Below, one piece after another: positions 41,052-52,900 of a DNA stretch of 64,000 bases (the stretch's first letter is position 1; the number at the start of each line of letters is the position of its first letter). Under the pieces are notes generated by a model. That model saw only the letters and a program-made list of their open reading frames with translations, searched no databases and was not told the origin of the DNA. The DNA is taken from assembly GCA_004173235.1 (NCBI GenBank), contig SEAC01000016.1:62001-126000 (forward strand). Direction: 5' to 3'. The stretch comes from Chitinophagaceae bacterium (GTDB lineage: Bacteria > Bacteroidota > Bacteroidia > Chitinophagales > Chitinophagaceae). The position numbers and the translations under genes are program-made.

Positions 41052-44000
41052 ATGAAAGCTAAATTTTTACTCTCTGTATTATTCTCCCTGTTTGCTATTG
41101 CTGCCTGGAGCCAGACCCGCAACATCACCGGCCGTGTGCTGGCCGACAGCAGCCGCGAGGCGCTGCAGGGCATTACCGTTTCGCTGAAGGGCAGCCGCAC
41201 TACGGTTCAGACGGATGCTAAGGGCAACTTCGCCATGACGGTGCCCGACAAAGGCGCGGTGCTGGTATTCACCTCCGTAGGCTACAACCGGCAGGAAGTG
41301 AGTGTAGGCAGCCGCAGCAGCGTCGAAGTAACGATGACCACGGTTTCCACCACGCTGACCGACGTAGTTGTAGTGGGTTACCGCACGGTGCAGCGCCGCG
41401 ACCTGTCCGCCTCCGTGGCGTCGGTGAGCGCGCGCGACCTGAAAGATATTCCTGTGAACTCTGCCGCCGAGGCGCTCAACGGGCGTCTCGCAGGCGTTAC
41501 CGCCACCACCGCAGAGGGCTCTCCCGATGCGCAGGTGCGCATCCGCGTACGCGGCGGTATGTCCATTACCGGCGACAACTCGCCCCTCTACATCATCGAC
41601 GGTGTTCCCGTCGACAACGCGCTGTCCACGATCTCGCCGCAAGACATTCAGACCATCGACGTGCTGAAGGACGCCGCCGCAACGGCCATCTACGGATCGC
41701 GCGGTGCCAACGGTGTGATCATCATCACCACCAAGAGCGGCCGCCCGGGCAAGCCGGTCATCACGCTCAACGCCTTTTATGGCTGGAAGAAGCTTGCCAA
41801 AGAGCTGGACGTGATGACTCCGTACGACTATGTGTTCTACCAGTCGGAGCGCTCGCGCGGTTCGTCTACGGACAGCAACACGTTTGTAACCAACTTCGGC
41901 CCATTCGACAAGATCGATCAGTACCGCACCGTAAACCCGGTGAACTGGCAGAACGAAGTGTTTGGCAACACCGGTCACCAGACCACGGAGAACCTCACGG
42001 TGTCGGGCGGCAGCAACAAGTTTACCTACAACTTCGGCTACACCTTCAACAAAGACAAGGCCGTTGTGATCAACTCCGATTATGTCCGCAACCTGGTCAA
42101 CGTAAAGGGTGAATACAAGTTCACTTCGTTCATCAAGCTCGGTGTGAGCGCGCGCTACGCCATCCAGGATGTGCGCGGCGCCGGTGTTTCGTCGGAGTCG
42201 GGCTCGGCTTACAACCGCCTGCGCAACGCAGTGAAGTACCGTCCGTTTCTTTCGGGGAATGCCGACATCGAAGACCAGGATCCGCTTGCCGACCCGAACG
42301 TGGGCAACAACCTGACGCTCACCAACCCGATCCTGCTGGCCAACGCGGAATACCGCAAGAAGAGCACGGAGAACAAGAACGGTACCGCAACGCTTACCAT
42401 CAACATCACCAAGAAACTCACCTTCCGCTCGGTGTTCGGCTACGACCGCAACCAGGTGATCGACCGCCAGTTCAGCGACTCACTCAGCAACCTCTCCATC
42501 ATCCAGGGCAGCCGCAAGCCCGTGGCTGGTCTCGACACTACGCAGCGCAGCATCTTCACCAACTCCAACGTGCTCATCTATAACCTCAAAGGCATCAAGA
42601 AGAAGCACGATCTCGATTTCATGATCGGTGAAGAAACGCTCGATACGCGCATCGAAACGCACCGCAACCTGTTCCGCAATTATGCCAACGGCACCGGCGC
42701 TTCGGAAGCATTCCACAACACCGATAAAGGCGAGTCGTTTGCCGGCTATCCCCGCTTCCAGGAAGTGCGCTCCACCATGCTCTCATTCTTTGGCCACGCC
42801 GGTTATGCGTATCGCGATAAGTACCTCGTGAACGTGAACTTCCGTGCCGACGGCTCCTCGAAGTTCGCACCCGATAGGCGCTGGGGCTACTTCCCGTCCG
42901 CTTCCGTGGCCTGGCGCATCAACAAGGAGAAGTTCCTGAAGGAAGCCCGCTTCATCAACGACCTGAAGCTGCGCTTCGGTTTCGGCAAGATGGGCAACAA
43001 CCGCATCGACGACTACCAGTACCAGACCATTTACAGCAACAACGGGCAGTATTATTACGGTATCAACGGCAACCCTGTGTATGCCACCTACCCCGTTTAC
43101 CTCGCCAACGAAGGCCTGCAGTGGGAATCGACGGTGAACCGCAACGTGGGCCTCGACTTCACGTTTGGCAAGAACCGCTACAACCTGAGCGTAGACTATT
43201 ATTACAATACTTCCGACAACCTGCTGCTTGTGCGCACGCTCGACCCGAGCTTCGGTTATTCGGGACAGCAGCAGAACATCGGCGAAACTTCCAACGAAGG
43301 CGTCGAGATCCAGCTGGGTGCCCAACTGGTTCGCAACCGTGCCTTCACCTGGAATGCCAACTTCAACATCTCTTTCAACAAGAACACCGTGCGCGCGCTG
43401 GCACCGGGTCAGAACCAGTTCTTCCCCGCGGCAAGCTGGGGCGTGTCTGGTCAGCCTACCGACTACCTCGTGCGCGTGGGTGAGCCCGTAGGCTCGATGT
43501 ACGGCCTTGTTACGGACGGTTTCTATACTACCAATGATTTCAACTACGATCCCGCTACCCGTATTTATACGTTGAAGCCGGGGGTGGTGAACAGCGGTGG
43601 TGTCACGGGCATCTCGCAGCCCGGTTCGGTGAAGTTCAAAGACCTCAACGGCGACGGCAAGATCGATCTCGACAACGACCGCAAGATCATCGGTAACCCG
43701 AACCCTAAATTCACCGGCGGCCTCAACCAGCAGTTTACCTACAAGAACTGGGATGCCAGCATCTTCGTAAACTTCTCGGTAGGCAACGACGTGTATAATG
43801 CCAACAAGATCGAGTTCACCAACGGATATGCGAACAATGCAAACATGCTTGCGATGATGGCCGACCGCTGGAAGGTGGTTCTTCCCAACGGCCAGACGGC
43901 ACAGTGGGTGGAAACCCGCACCATAGGCGGCACTGCGCAGCAAGTGGTGGTTGGCGTTACGCCCGACGAGCTGTCGCGCCTGAACGCAAACGCCACCATC

Positions 44001-44291
44001 TGGCAGCCACTGAAGGGCACGGGTGCCTTCTATCCCCACTCGTGGGCGATCGAAGACGGATCGTTCCTGCGTTTGAACAACCTCACGATCGGTTACTCGG
44101 TGCCGCTGCAAACGAAGGTGATCAAGCGCCTGCGCTTCTACTTCACGGGCAACAACCTCGCGATCATCACCAACTATACCGGTTACGATCCTGAAGTAAG
44201 CGTGCGTAACAATGGTCTCACACCGGGTCTCGACTACTCGGCATACCCGAAGAGCCGCAGCTATCTTTTTGGCCTCAACGCAACATTCTAA
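41052..44291 (+). CDS. susC: SusC/RagA-family TonB-dependent outer-membrane transporter
   Basis: I start at the ATG at 41052 because it begins a proper signal peptide (MKAKFLLSVLFSLFAIAAWS-Q). The open frame upstream lies over the promoter. The product has 1079 residues: carboxypeptidase-like regulatory domain (about 23-100, ITGRVLADSSREALQGITV), TonB-dependent plug (about 110-230, with SusC motif DVVVVGY and LYIIDGVPVDNA), then a 22-strand barrel to the C-terminus (SYLFGLNATF). It imports oligosaccharides with the SusD partner 24 bp downstream. The neighbouring pectin enzymes point to pectin or rhamnogalacturonan oligosaccharides as substrate. No anti-sigma or HTCS regulator gene is next to it; a LacI-type operator lies upstream. 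Confidence 0.95.
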   Translation: MKAKFLLSVLFSLFAIAAWSQTRNITGRVLADSSREALQGITVSLKGSRTTVQTDAKGNFAMTVPDKGAVLVFTSVGYNRQEVSVGSRSSVEVTMTTVSTTLTDVVVVGYRTVQRRDLSASVASVSARDLKDIPVNSAAEALNGRLAGVTATTAEGSPDAQVRIRVRGGMSITGDNSPLYIIDGVPVDNALSTISPQDIQTIDVLKDAAATAIYGSRGANGVIIITTKSGRPGKPVITLNAFYGWKKLAKELDVMTPYDYVFYQSERSRGSSTDSNTFVTNFGPFDKIDQYRTVNPVNWQNEVFGNTGHQTTENLTVSGGSNKFTYNFGYTFNKDKAVVINSDYVRNLVNVKGEYKFTSFIKLGVSARYAIQDVRGAGVSSESGSAYNRLRNAVKYRPFLSGNADIEDQDPLADPNVGNNLTLTNPILLANAEYRKKSTENKNGTATLTINITKKLTFRSVFGYDRNQVIDRQFSDSLSNLSIIQGSRKPVAGLDTTQRSIFTNSNVLIYNLKGIKKKHDLDFMIGEETLDTRIETHRNLFRNYANGTGASEAFHNTDKGESFAGYPRFQEVRSTMLSFFGHAGYAYRDKYLVNVNFRADGSSKFAPDRRWGYFPSASVAWRINKEKFLKEARFINDLKLRFGFGKMGNNRIDDYQYQTIYSNNGQYYYGINGNPVYATYPVYLANEGLQWESTVNRNVGLDFTFGKNRYNLSVDYYYNTSDNLLLVRTLDPSFGYSGQQQNIGETSNEGVEIQLGAQLVRNRAFTWNANFNISFNKNTVRALAPGQNQFFPAASWGVSGQPTDYLVRVGEPVGSMYGLVTDGFYTTNDFNYDPATRIYTLKPGVVNSGGVTGISQPGSVKFKDLNGDGKIDLDNDRKIIGNPNPKFTGGLNQQFTYKNWDASIFVNFSVGNDVYNANKIEFTNGYANNANMLAMMADRWKVVLPNGQTAQWVETRTIGGTAQQVVVGVTPDELSRLNANATIWQPLKGTGAFYPHSWAIEDGSFLRLNNLTIGYSVPLQTKVIKRLRFYFTGNNLAIITNYTGYDPEVSVRNNGLTPGLDYSAYPKSRSYLFGLNATF

Positions 44292-44315
44292 CACTCACAA
44301 GCTGACTCTAGCTAT

Positions 44316-46160
44316 ATGAAAGCGAAGTTTTCTCCCAAGCTCTTACTGGTGTCGACCGCCTTTATCGGTCTCGGCCTTGCCAGCTGCAAGAAGTTCCTCG
44401 ACCAGACACCCATCACCGAGCTGAGCACCGAAACGGTATTCAACGACGTGCCCGGTGCCTACAATGCGCTGATCGCCACCTACAGCCGCCTCGTTGGCGA
44501 CAACGGTTATGGCATCCGACTGAGCATGTACTACACCGTCGACAACGACGAGATGCAGGGCCCGACGGGAAACGTGGGTACGAGCGACAACGATCGCCGC
44601 GACATTGCGCGCTACCAGGCTACTGCCGGCAATGCGCAGCTCGTAGGCCCCTATTCGCAACTGTTCCAGGGTATCGAGTATGCCAACCAGTGCATCGACA
44701 ACATCCCATCGATGGCGGTGTACACGAGCGGCACCGACCAGCAGAAAGCGCAACTGCGCCGGATGTATGGAGAGGCGCTTACACTCCGTGCCCAATTCTA
44801 TTTCGAGGCCATCCGCAACTGGGGCGACCTGCCTGCGCGCTTCACCTCGTCGAAGAACGACATCACACAAAACAGCAATCCTACCCGTGTCAACCGCGAT
44901 ACGTTGTACAATCGCATCATTGCCGACCTCCTGATTGCGGAAGATCTCGTGCCCTGGCGCAACGAGCTTACGACCATCGGAGATGCTCCCAATGAGCGCA
45001 TCACCAAGGGCACGGTGAAGGGCATCCGCGCACGCATCGCTCTTGCACGTGGTGGCTATTCGCTGCGTCAGAACGGCCAGATGGAGCGTAGCGCCGACTA
45101 CCTCGCCTTTTACCAGATCGCGCGCGACGAAACGAACGACATCATCCTGTCCGGCCAGCACTCGCTCAACGCAAGCTACCGAGACCTTTGGAAAAACCAG
45201 GTGGGTGCCCGTGTTTCTACGGATCCCAACGGTGAGCTGATGTTCCAGGCAAGCGGCATCGGCCTAAGCGGTGCGGAAGACACGAAGCTGGGTTATTATA
45301 ACGGCCCTACTGTGAATGGCTTCGGCAACCGTGCCCTCAACATCCTCCCTACGTATTTCTACCAGTTTGATCCGCTCGACCTGCGTCGCGATGTGACCAT
45401 TGCTCCGTATAACGTGAATGCCGATGGTATCACCAAGATCGGCCAGGCCATCACCGCGATGAACGACGGAAAGTATCGCCGCGACTGGATCACACCGGCC
45501 ATCGCCGCCACAAGCCAGGCGCAATACTTCAGCCTGAAGTGGCAGATCCTGCGCTACTCGGATGTGCTGCTGATGTTTGCGGAAGCTGAGAACGAGATCA
45601 ACAACGGCCCGACGGCTGCAGCATACGAAGCCGTGAACCGGGTGCGCCGCCGTGGTTTTGGCAAGCCGATCAACACTCCTGATGTAACCGTCGACCTGAC
45701 GCCTGGCCTGGGCAAGCTTCCTTTCTTCGATGCATTGGTGAAAGAGCGTTCGCTCGAGCTCGGTGGTGAAGGCGTGCGCAAGTTCGACCTCATACGCTGG
45801 AACCTGCTGGCAACGAAGATCACCGCTACCAAGACCGCGCTCGACCTGATGTCGAAGGCACAGGCTCCTTACAACAACCTGCCTGCCCGTATGTATTACC
45901 GCAACGGCGCTACGGCCGACGACGCAACCATCTGGGCCAATTCGTTCTATACGACATCGCCTGCATCGGCGCCCGCCGGTTCCACTTCCGTCAACTGGGT
46001 AGTGCTGCCCACAGGCTCCACGCCCGTGAACGCCATCGGCACTACGGCGCTGGCCCGCTACGCGCTTGGCTTTACGCCCGGACGTTCGGAGCTGCTGCCC
46101 ATCCCGCAGGCTGCGCGCGATGCCAACCCGGCGCTCACGCAAAACCCCGGCTACAACTAA
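44316..46160 (+). CDS. susD: SusD/RagB-family surface glycan-binding lipoprotein
   Basis: The 614-residue lipoprotein has lipobox GLASC (Cys about residue 24) followed by KKFLDQTP, the standard SusD start. TPR-like helices (FEAIRNWGDLP, YGEALTLRAQFY) and the C-terminal RagB/SusD segment follow (FAEAENEINNGP, LVKERSLELGGEGVRKFDLIRW). It caps the SusC barrel and binds the substrate on the cell surface. It is 24 bp after susC and 21 bp before the acetylesterase gene, so it lies in a continuous operon. Specificity for pectin-type oligosaccharides is inferred from the operon. Confidence 0.95.
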   Translation: MKAKFSPKLLLVSTAFIGLGLASCKKFLDQTPITELSTETVFNDVPGAYNALIATYSRLVGDNGYGIRLSMYYTVDNDEMQGPTGNVGTSDNDRRDIARYQATAGNAQLVGPYSQLFQGIEYANQCIDNIPSMAVYTSGTDQQKAQLRRMYGEALTLRAQFYFEAIRNWGDLPARFTSSKNDITQNSNPTRVNRDTLYNRIIADLLIAEDLVPWRNELTTIGDAPNERITKGTVKGIRARIALARGGYSLRQNGQMERSADYLAFYQIARDETNDIILSGQHSLNASYRDLWKNQVGARVSTDPNGELMFQASGIGLSGAEDTKLGYYNGPTVNGFGNRALNILPTYFYQFDPLDLRRDVTIAPYNVNADGITKIGQAITAMNDGKYRRDWITPAIAATSQAQYFSLKWQILRYSDVLLMFAEAENEINNGPTAAAYEAVNRVRRRGFGKPINTPDVTVDLTPGLGKLPFFDALVKERSLELGGEGVRKFDLIRWNLLATKITATKTALDLMSKAQAPYNNLPARMYYRNGATADDATIWANSFYTTSPASAPAGSTSVNWVVLPTGSTPVNAIGTTALARYALGFTPGRSELLPIPQAARDANPALTQNPGYN

Positions 46161-46181
46161 TCAAGGCCCGCTGACTGCTGT

Positions 46182-46937
46182 ATGAAACGAATCACACTCC
46201 TGCTCTTCCCGCTGCTGCTGCTGGCATTTGCCCCGCTGCCGCGCAAGACCAAGGTGTATCTCATTGGTGACTCCACCTGCGCCAACAAAGAAGTGCGCGC
46301 CTTTCCCGAAACGGGATGGGGGATGCCCTTTGCGTACTTCTTCGATTCAACGATCGAGGTAGACAACCGCGCGAAGAATGGCCGCAGCACGCGCACCTTC
46401 CTTTCGGAGGGATTGTGGCAGCCCGTGGCGGATAACCTGCAGGCGGGCGACTATGTATTTATACAGTTCGGCCACAACGATGAATCGAAAGAAAAGACCG
46501 ACCGCTATACGTCGCCCGACCAATATAAGGCGAACCTCGTGCGCTTTGTAACGGAGACGCGCGCAAAGGGAGCGATCCCCGTGCTGCTGACACCCGTATC
46601 CAGGCGGAAGTTCGACGACAAAGGAGTGGCGCTGGAAACGCACGCCGAGTACGCACCGCTGGTGCGCGCGGTGGCTGCCGAGCTGGCGGTGCCGCTCATC
46701 GAGATGGACGAACGAACGAAAACGCTTTACCAGCAGTTCGGTGCGGAAGCTTCGAAGCTGCTCTTTCTGCAACTGGAGAAAGACGAGCATCCGAACTACC
46801 CCGAAGGAAAGACCGACAATACGCACTTCAATGAGCTGGGCGCCCGCAAGGTGGCCCAGATCGTGCTCCAGGGCATCCGCGAGCTGAACCTCGAACTGGC
46901 CGCCCATATCCGCAAACCTATTGCACCTAAAAAATGA
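46182..46937 (+). CDS. Rhamnogalacturonan acetylesterase (SGNH hydrolase, CE12-like)
   Basis: The 251-residue product has a signal peptide (MKRITLLLFPLLLLAFA). SGNH blocks are visible: block I GDSTCAN with nucleophile Ser31, block II/III NRAKNGRSTRTF and FIQFGHNDE, and block V with Asp212 and His215 in DNTHFNELGA. The pattern fits RhgT/RGAE enzymes, which remove acetyl groups from the galacturonate of rhamnogalacturonan I so that lyases and hydrolases can act. No T9SS sorting domain is present, so it is probably periplasmic. The stop overlaps the ATG of the giant pectinase gene (ATGA). Confidence 0.88.
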   Translation: MKRITLLLFPLLLLAFAPLPRKTKVYLIGDSTCANKEVRAFPETGWGMPFAYFFDSTIEVDNRAKNGRSTRTFLSEGLWQPVADNLQAGDYVFIQFGHNDESKEKTDRYTSPDQYKANLVRFVTETRAKGAIPVLLTPVSRRKFDDKGVALETHAEYAPLVRAVAAELAVPLIEMDERTKTLYQQFGAEASKLLFLQLEKDEHPNYPEGKTDNTHFNELGARKVAQIVLQGIRELNLELAAHIRKPIAPKK

Positions 46938-49900
46938 TTTCTCACGTACAATCTGCTTCTATGCAATCCAATGCTACACTTGCTTTCCTGAATCGCACCC
47001 GGCTTCAGGCCGCCGTATTGATCGGCTGCCTCCTGAGCTTCTTCGCGGTGAACGCACAGCAGCCGGCTTTCCCGGGCGCTGAGGGCGCTGGCCGCTACGC
47101 TTCGGGCGGGCGTGGCACTGCTTCCACGATGTCGACCGTTTACGAGGTGACCAACCTCAATGACGACAACAACCCCGGCTCGCTGCGCTACGCGCTGCAG
47201 GTAAGCCAGGCCACGGCACCCTACCGCACCATCGTGTTTCGCGTGGGTGGCACCATTCACCTCAACTCGCCGCTCTCCATCCGGTCGAACGTGACGCTGG
47301 CAGGACAGACCGCACCAGGCGGTGGCATCTGCGTTGCCGACCACCCCGTGCTGATCGCGGGCAACAACATCATCGTCCGTCACCTGCGCTTCCGTCTTGG
47401 CGACAAGAACAGCGCTGCCAACAATGGTAACGACGATGCGCTGGGCACCAACGGCAACAGCTACAAGAACGTCATCATCGACCACTGCTCGGTGAGCTGG
47501 TCGGCCGATGAAGCGCTTTCGATCTATAGCGGCGACAGCACCACGCTGCAGTGGAACTTCATCACAGAGCCCCTCAACTACTCGTATCACAACGAGGGTT
47601 CGGGCGTTGAAAACCACGGCTATGGCGGCATCCAGGGCGGCAAGAAGGTTTCGATCCATCACAACCTCTATGCCCACTGCTACAGCCGCACGCCGCGCTT
47701 CGATGGCGTACGCAACCTTTCGCCCAATACTCCGGGCCTGGAAAACGTTGACTTCGTGAACAACGTGATCTACAACTGGGGCACCAACAATGTGTATGGT
47801 GGCGAAGGCGGCAACTACAACATCGTAAACAACTACTATAAATACGGACCTTCCACCAACAATGGCGTGAAGTTTCGCGTTGCCAACCCCTACAAACAGA
47901 ACAGCGGCCCGGCCATTCCGTATGGCAAATACTTCATCAACGGCAACTATGTGGATGGCTCGGCCACCAACACCGCCAACAACTGGCGCGGCGTTACGAT
48001 GGACGGCGGAACCGCTGCCGATACCGCACTTGCCAAGGTGACCACTGCCTTCAACATTCTGCCCGTGACCACGCAGGATGCTGCTACCGCATACAGCCTC
48101 GTGCTGCAGCAGGCCGGCGCAACGCTGCCCGTGCGCGACACGCTCGACCAGCGCATCGTAAGCGACGTGATGAACCGCACCGGCCGCATCATCGATGTGC
48201 AGGGCGGCTACCCCCACAACACTGCCTACGCAGCGACCGTGAATGCATGGCCCACACTGCCCGCCGGCACCCCTGCAACCGACACCGATCACGACGGGAT
48301 GCCCGACAGCTGGGAGAACAGCAACGGCCTCAATGCCAACGATGCTTCCGATCGCGGCGCATTTGCAGCAAACGGATACACCAACCTCGAGAACTATCTC
48401 AACAGCATCACTACCAACCCGAGCTTTTCCGTAAGCGGCAACCTCACAGGCTTTGCGCAAACGGTAGGCAGCCCTTCGGCGTTTAAAACCTACAACCTCA
48501 CCGGTGCCAACCTCACATCGAGCGTTAGCATCAACGCTCCTGTCAACTTCCAGGTTTCGGCCGATGCCACCACTTGGGGCAGCACGGCTACCATCCCGGT
48601 TGTCAACAACAACCTGGCAACGTCTACCGTATATGTACGGATGAATGCTGCGGCCGCCGGCACCTATAGCGGCACCATCAGCAACACGACCTCTTCGATC
48701 ACGCAAACCATCAATGCCGATGGCATTGCTGTGACCGCGCCCACCGGTGTGAACGCAACCGTGGCCAAAGACGGAAGCGGCAACTACGCAACCGTGCAGG
48801 CGGCTATCGACGCAGCGCCCACCAACAGCGCCACGCCTTGGGTGATCTACATCAAGAACGGCAAGTACCGCGAGAAGATCACCGTTCCTTCCAACAAGCC
48901 TTTCATCCAGCTCGTGGGTGAAAGCGTTGCAAACGTGATCCTTTACTACGATGATCCCGCGGTAACGCTGGGTACATCAGGATCGGCCAGCGTTACCATC
49001 AACGCAACAGATTTCTCCGCACTCAATATCACCTTCGCCAACTATTACGGCGATGGCTCGCAGGCGGTTGCCATCCTGGTCAACAATGATCGTGCTTCGT
49101 TCAAGAACTGCCGCTTCCTCGGCAACCAGGACACGCTGTACATCAAAGGTGCCGGCAACCCGCGCGCTTACTTCAACAAGTGCTATGTAGATGGCAACAT
49201 CGACTTCATCTTCGGATCGGCCATCGCTGTGTTTGACTCCTGCACCATCTTCCCGAAGGCGCGCACTGTAGCCGGCAACTCGTTCATTACCGCCGCCAAC
49301 ACACCTGCGGGCCAGAACTACGGTCTCGTATTCCGCAACACGCGCATTGCAAACAACGGGTTTACCACGTATTTCCTCGGTCGCCCGTGGCAGAACAGCA
49401 ATACTTCGACGCCACAGTTGCTCAACAACCGAACGACCTTCCTCAACACCACGATGGGCTACTCCATTGCGCCGGAAGGTTGGACAATCTGGGATGCGAG
49501 CACGATCACTTCGGGCATCGACTATGGCGAATACCTGAGCAAAGACTTTACAGGTGCCGCCGTGAACACCAGCAGCCGCGTGCCCTGGTCACAGCAGCTG
49601 AGCGCATCGCAGGCAGCCAACTATACCAACGCCAATATGTTTGGCAGCTGGGATCCCTGCGCCGTATCTGCGCAGATGTGCAGCTACCAGCCTTCGCCGA
49701 TCGCTGTGTCGAACTTCCGTGCCACCAAAGGCGCTACCACCGGTTCGCTCGACTGGAACATCTCCTGGAACATTCCGGGCATCACCTATGAGCTGTATCG
49801 CTCTACCACCCGCAACGGTGGCTATAGCGTTGTGAACACGGTTACCAACCCCAACGACACGCTTTACTATTTCAACTACACCGAGCCGCTGCCCACATCG

Positions 49901-52900
49901 GGCACTGCATACTATTATTATGTGATCGCTTCCAGGGCCGGTTATGCATCGCACACCACCGACACGGTTTCGATCTCGAACGTGCAGACGATAACGGTGG
50001 CAGGCACGCTCAATGCCTTCTCGCAAAACGTAGGATCGCCTTCGGCCGCACAAACGGTGACCATATCGGGTGCCAACCTCACCGACGATCTCACCATCAC
50101 GCCTCCGGCCAACTACGAGATATCCAACAACGGTGCAACATGGTACACCACCAGCAACCCGCTCGTGCTTCCGCAGGTATCGGGTGCCGTAGCGGCAACG
50201 CCCATCAGCGTACGCCTCAACTCGCCTTCGCTTGGAACCTGGGCCGGCGACATCGTATTGAGCAGCCCCGGCGCCACCTCGGTGAACGTGCCCGTCACCG
50301 GCGTTACTTCCATCATCGTTCCCGTTACACAGCAGGTGCTGCAGTGGTGGCCGATGACGCAGAATAACGTGGACAGCGCAGGCGCACGCTCGATCGCGGT
50401 TACTGCAAGCACTACGACCTTCAGCAAATTCACGGTGGCGAACGGTAGCACACCTGTTGCCGTGCAGCCTTATTCGCCCGCACGTGGCCAGGCCATCAGT
50501 GCTTCTGCCACCGGCGACGGCCTTTGGTCGACCGCGGGCGGTGGACCCGGCGGCAGCCTCAACCGCACCTTCTATGAGCAGTTTACCGTAACCGCAAAAG
50601 CCGGTTACTCGCTGCGCATCGACTCGCTCCTGATCACAACGGCATTTTACGGCACCAGTTCGGGTACGAGCTTCGGCATCGTATTCTCGAAGAATGGTTT
50701 CACCGCACCTGCCGATTCCACCGACATCAACCTGCCGGGCACGGGTGGCTTTGCCAACCGCATCCTGCTCACGGCCAACCAGAACAATGGCCCGACAGAC
50801 GTTTATCGACTGGCCTTCAGCGGCGCTACGGGTGTAACGATCCCTGCCGGTCAAACACTGTACTTCCGCATCTATTACAGCTGCAGCTCGTCTACCAACG
50901 CCAAGTATGCGCAGTTGAAAGATGTTAAGGTGATCGGCGTGCCTACCGACCTTTCGGTTCCCGCGCCTTCCATCTCTGCAAACCCCACATCGCTGACTGC
51001 CTTCACGCAAACGCTGGGCATTCCCTCGGCAGAGCAGACCTACACCGTATCGGGCACGGATCTCACTTCGCCACTGCTGGTGCTTCCTCCGGCGAACTAC
51101 GAAGTTTCGCTCGATGGCATCACCTGGAACAACAGCGTTACGCCGATCGTGCTGCAGCCTGCTGCCGGTACAGTTGCCGCTACTACCATCCATGTTCGTC
51201 TCAATGCTGCATCGGTAGGAACCTTTGGTGGCAACGTGCGCAATACGATCGCTACGGGCACTACTATCAACGTGGCGGTTACCGGAACGACTGCGGCTAT
51301 TCCTACCATCCTTGCTACCAGCACGATGGGGGCTTTCTCGCAAACGCTCGGTTCGCCATCCGCCACGCAGACCTATACTGTACGCGGCCTCAACCTCACT
51401 ACCGATCTTACCATCACGCCTCCTGCAAACTTTGAAGTGTCTGCCGACGGTGGCGCCACCTGGTTTAGCAGCGCATCGCCCTTGGTGCTGGCGCCTGTTT
51501 CGGGCAACGTCGCGGCGACTACCATAACGGTGCGGCTTAATGCGCCTGTGTCGGGCACTTACAGCGGCAACATCGTACACGCAAGCGGAGCTGCAACCGC
51601 GGTGAATGTTCCGGTAAACGGTATCACTTCGGGAACACCGACGGTGATCAGCAACGGAGCGTTGAGCAACTTCAGCCAGACGGTAGGAACACCTTCCGCA
51701 GTGCAGACCTATACGGTTTCGGGAAGCGCGCTCAGCAGCAACGTGATCGTAACTCCTCCCGCCGGCTTTGAAGTTTCTGCCGACGGCGGCGCTACGTGGT
51801 TCAATGCAGCAACGCCGCTGCAACTGGTGCCGGCTTCCGGAACGCTTGCTACTACCACCATCAGCGTGCGCCTCAATGCATCTGCTGCGGGCACGTATGG
51901 TGGCGATATCAGCCACGCCAGCACGGGCGCCACAAGCATCAATGTTCCTGTGAACGGTGTTGCGGTGATCCCGCCCTCCATCACGGTGACCGCGTCGCTT
52001 ACCAACTTCGCGCAGATCGTGGGCACGCCTTCGGCGGTGCAGACCTATACCATCGCTGGTGCGAACCTCGTAAGCAACATCACCATTGCACCTCCGGCGG
52101 GTTATGAAGTATCGGCAGATGGCACCAACTGGTTCAGCAGCACCAACGCACTTGTGCTGACACCGTCCACGGGCACCATCGCAACAACTACGATCAGCGT
52201 TCGGCTCAACTCCGCCACTGCGGGGACCTTTGCGGGCAACATCTCGCATTCGGGCACGGGCTTCACAACGGTGAACGTACCGGTAACCGGCAGCGCTGTA
52301 TTGCCGCCGACCGTTACCGTTTCTTCAACGGCGCTCTCTGCATTTGCGCAAACGATCGGCAACCCGAGCACAACGCAGTCCTATAATGTATCTGGTCAGA
52401 ACCTCACTTCGGCCATCACGGTAACAGCGCCCGCCAACTACCAGGTTTCGCTCGACGGTACCACCTGGAGCAACTCGGTTACGGTTGCACCAGTGTCGGG
52501 TGTAGTAAGCGCAACGCAGGTGTTCGTTCGCCTGAACGCAACAACACCGGGCACCTACGGCGGCAGCATAAGCAACGTTAGCACCGGCGCAACTACGCGC
52601 AACGTCACCGTGAATGGCACGGCGGTAGCGCCTCCATCGCTCACGGCGAGCGTTACCACGTTGCAGCCTTTCCTCCAGCAGCTGGGAACGCCTTCCGCAG
52701 TTCAGACCTACGAACTTACGGGCAACTCGCTCATTGGAACAACGACGATAACAGCTCCTGCAGGCTACCAGATATCTATTGACACCGGCACCACCTGGAG
52801 CTTCCAGCCGATCATCGTCACCGGCACCGGCGGCATCGTGAAGGTGAGCGTACGCCTCAATGCAGGCACGGTGGGCACCTACAACGGAGTGATCTCCCAC

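Noticed and set aside
42783..44294. 503-codon open frame opposite susC
   Set aside because: The plus strand is an unmistakable SusC barrel, and the minus product has no recognisable feature.
49589..52249. 886-codon open frame on the minus strand inside the PL1-CE8 gene
   Set aside because: It is an antisense shadow of a GC-rich, repetitive gene. The translation is Arg/Cys/His-rich without any domain, while the plus strand encodes clear repeats.
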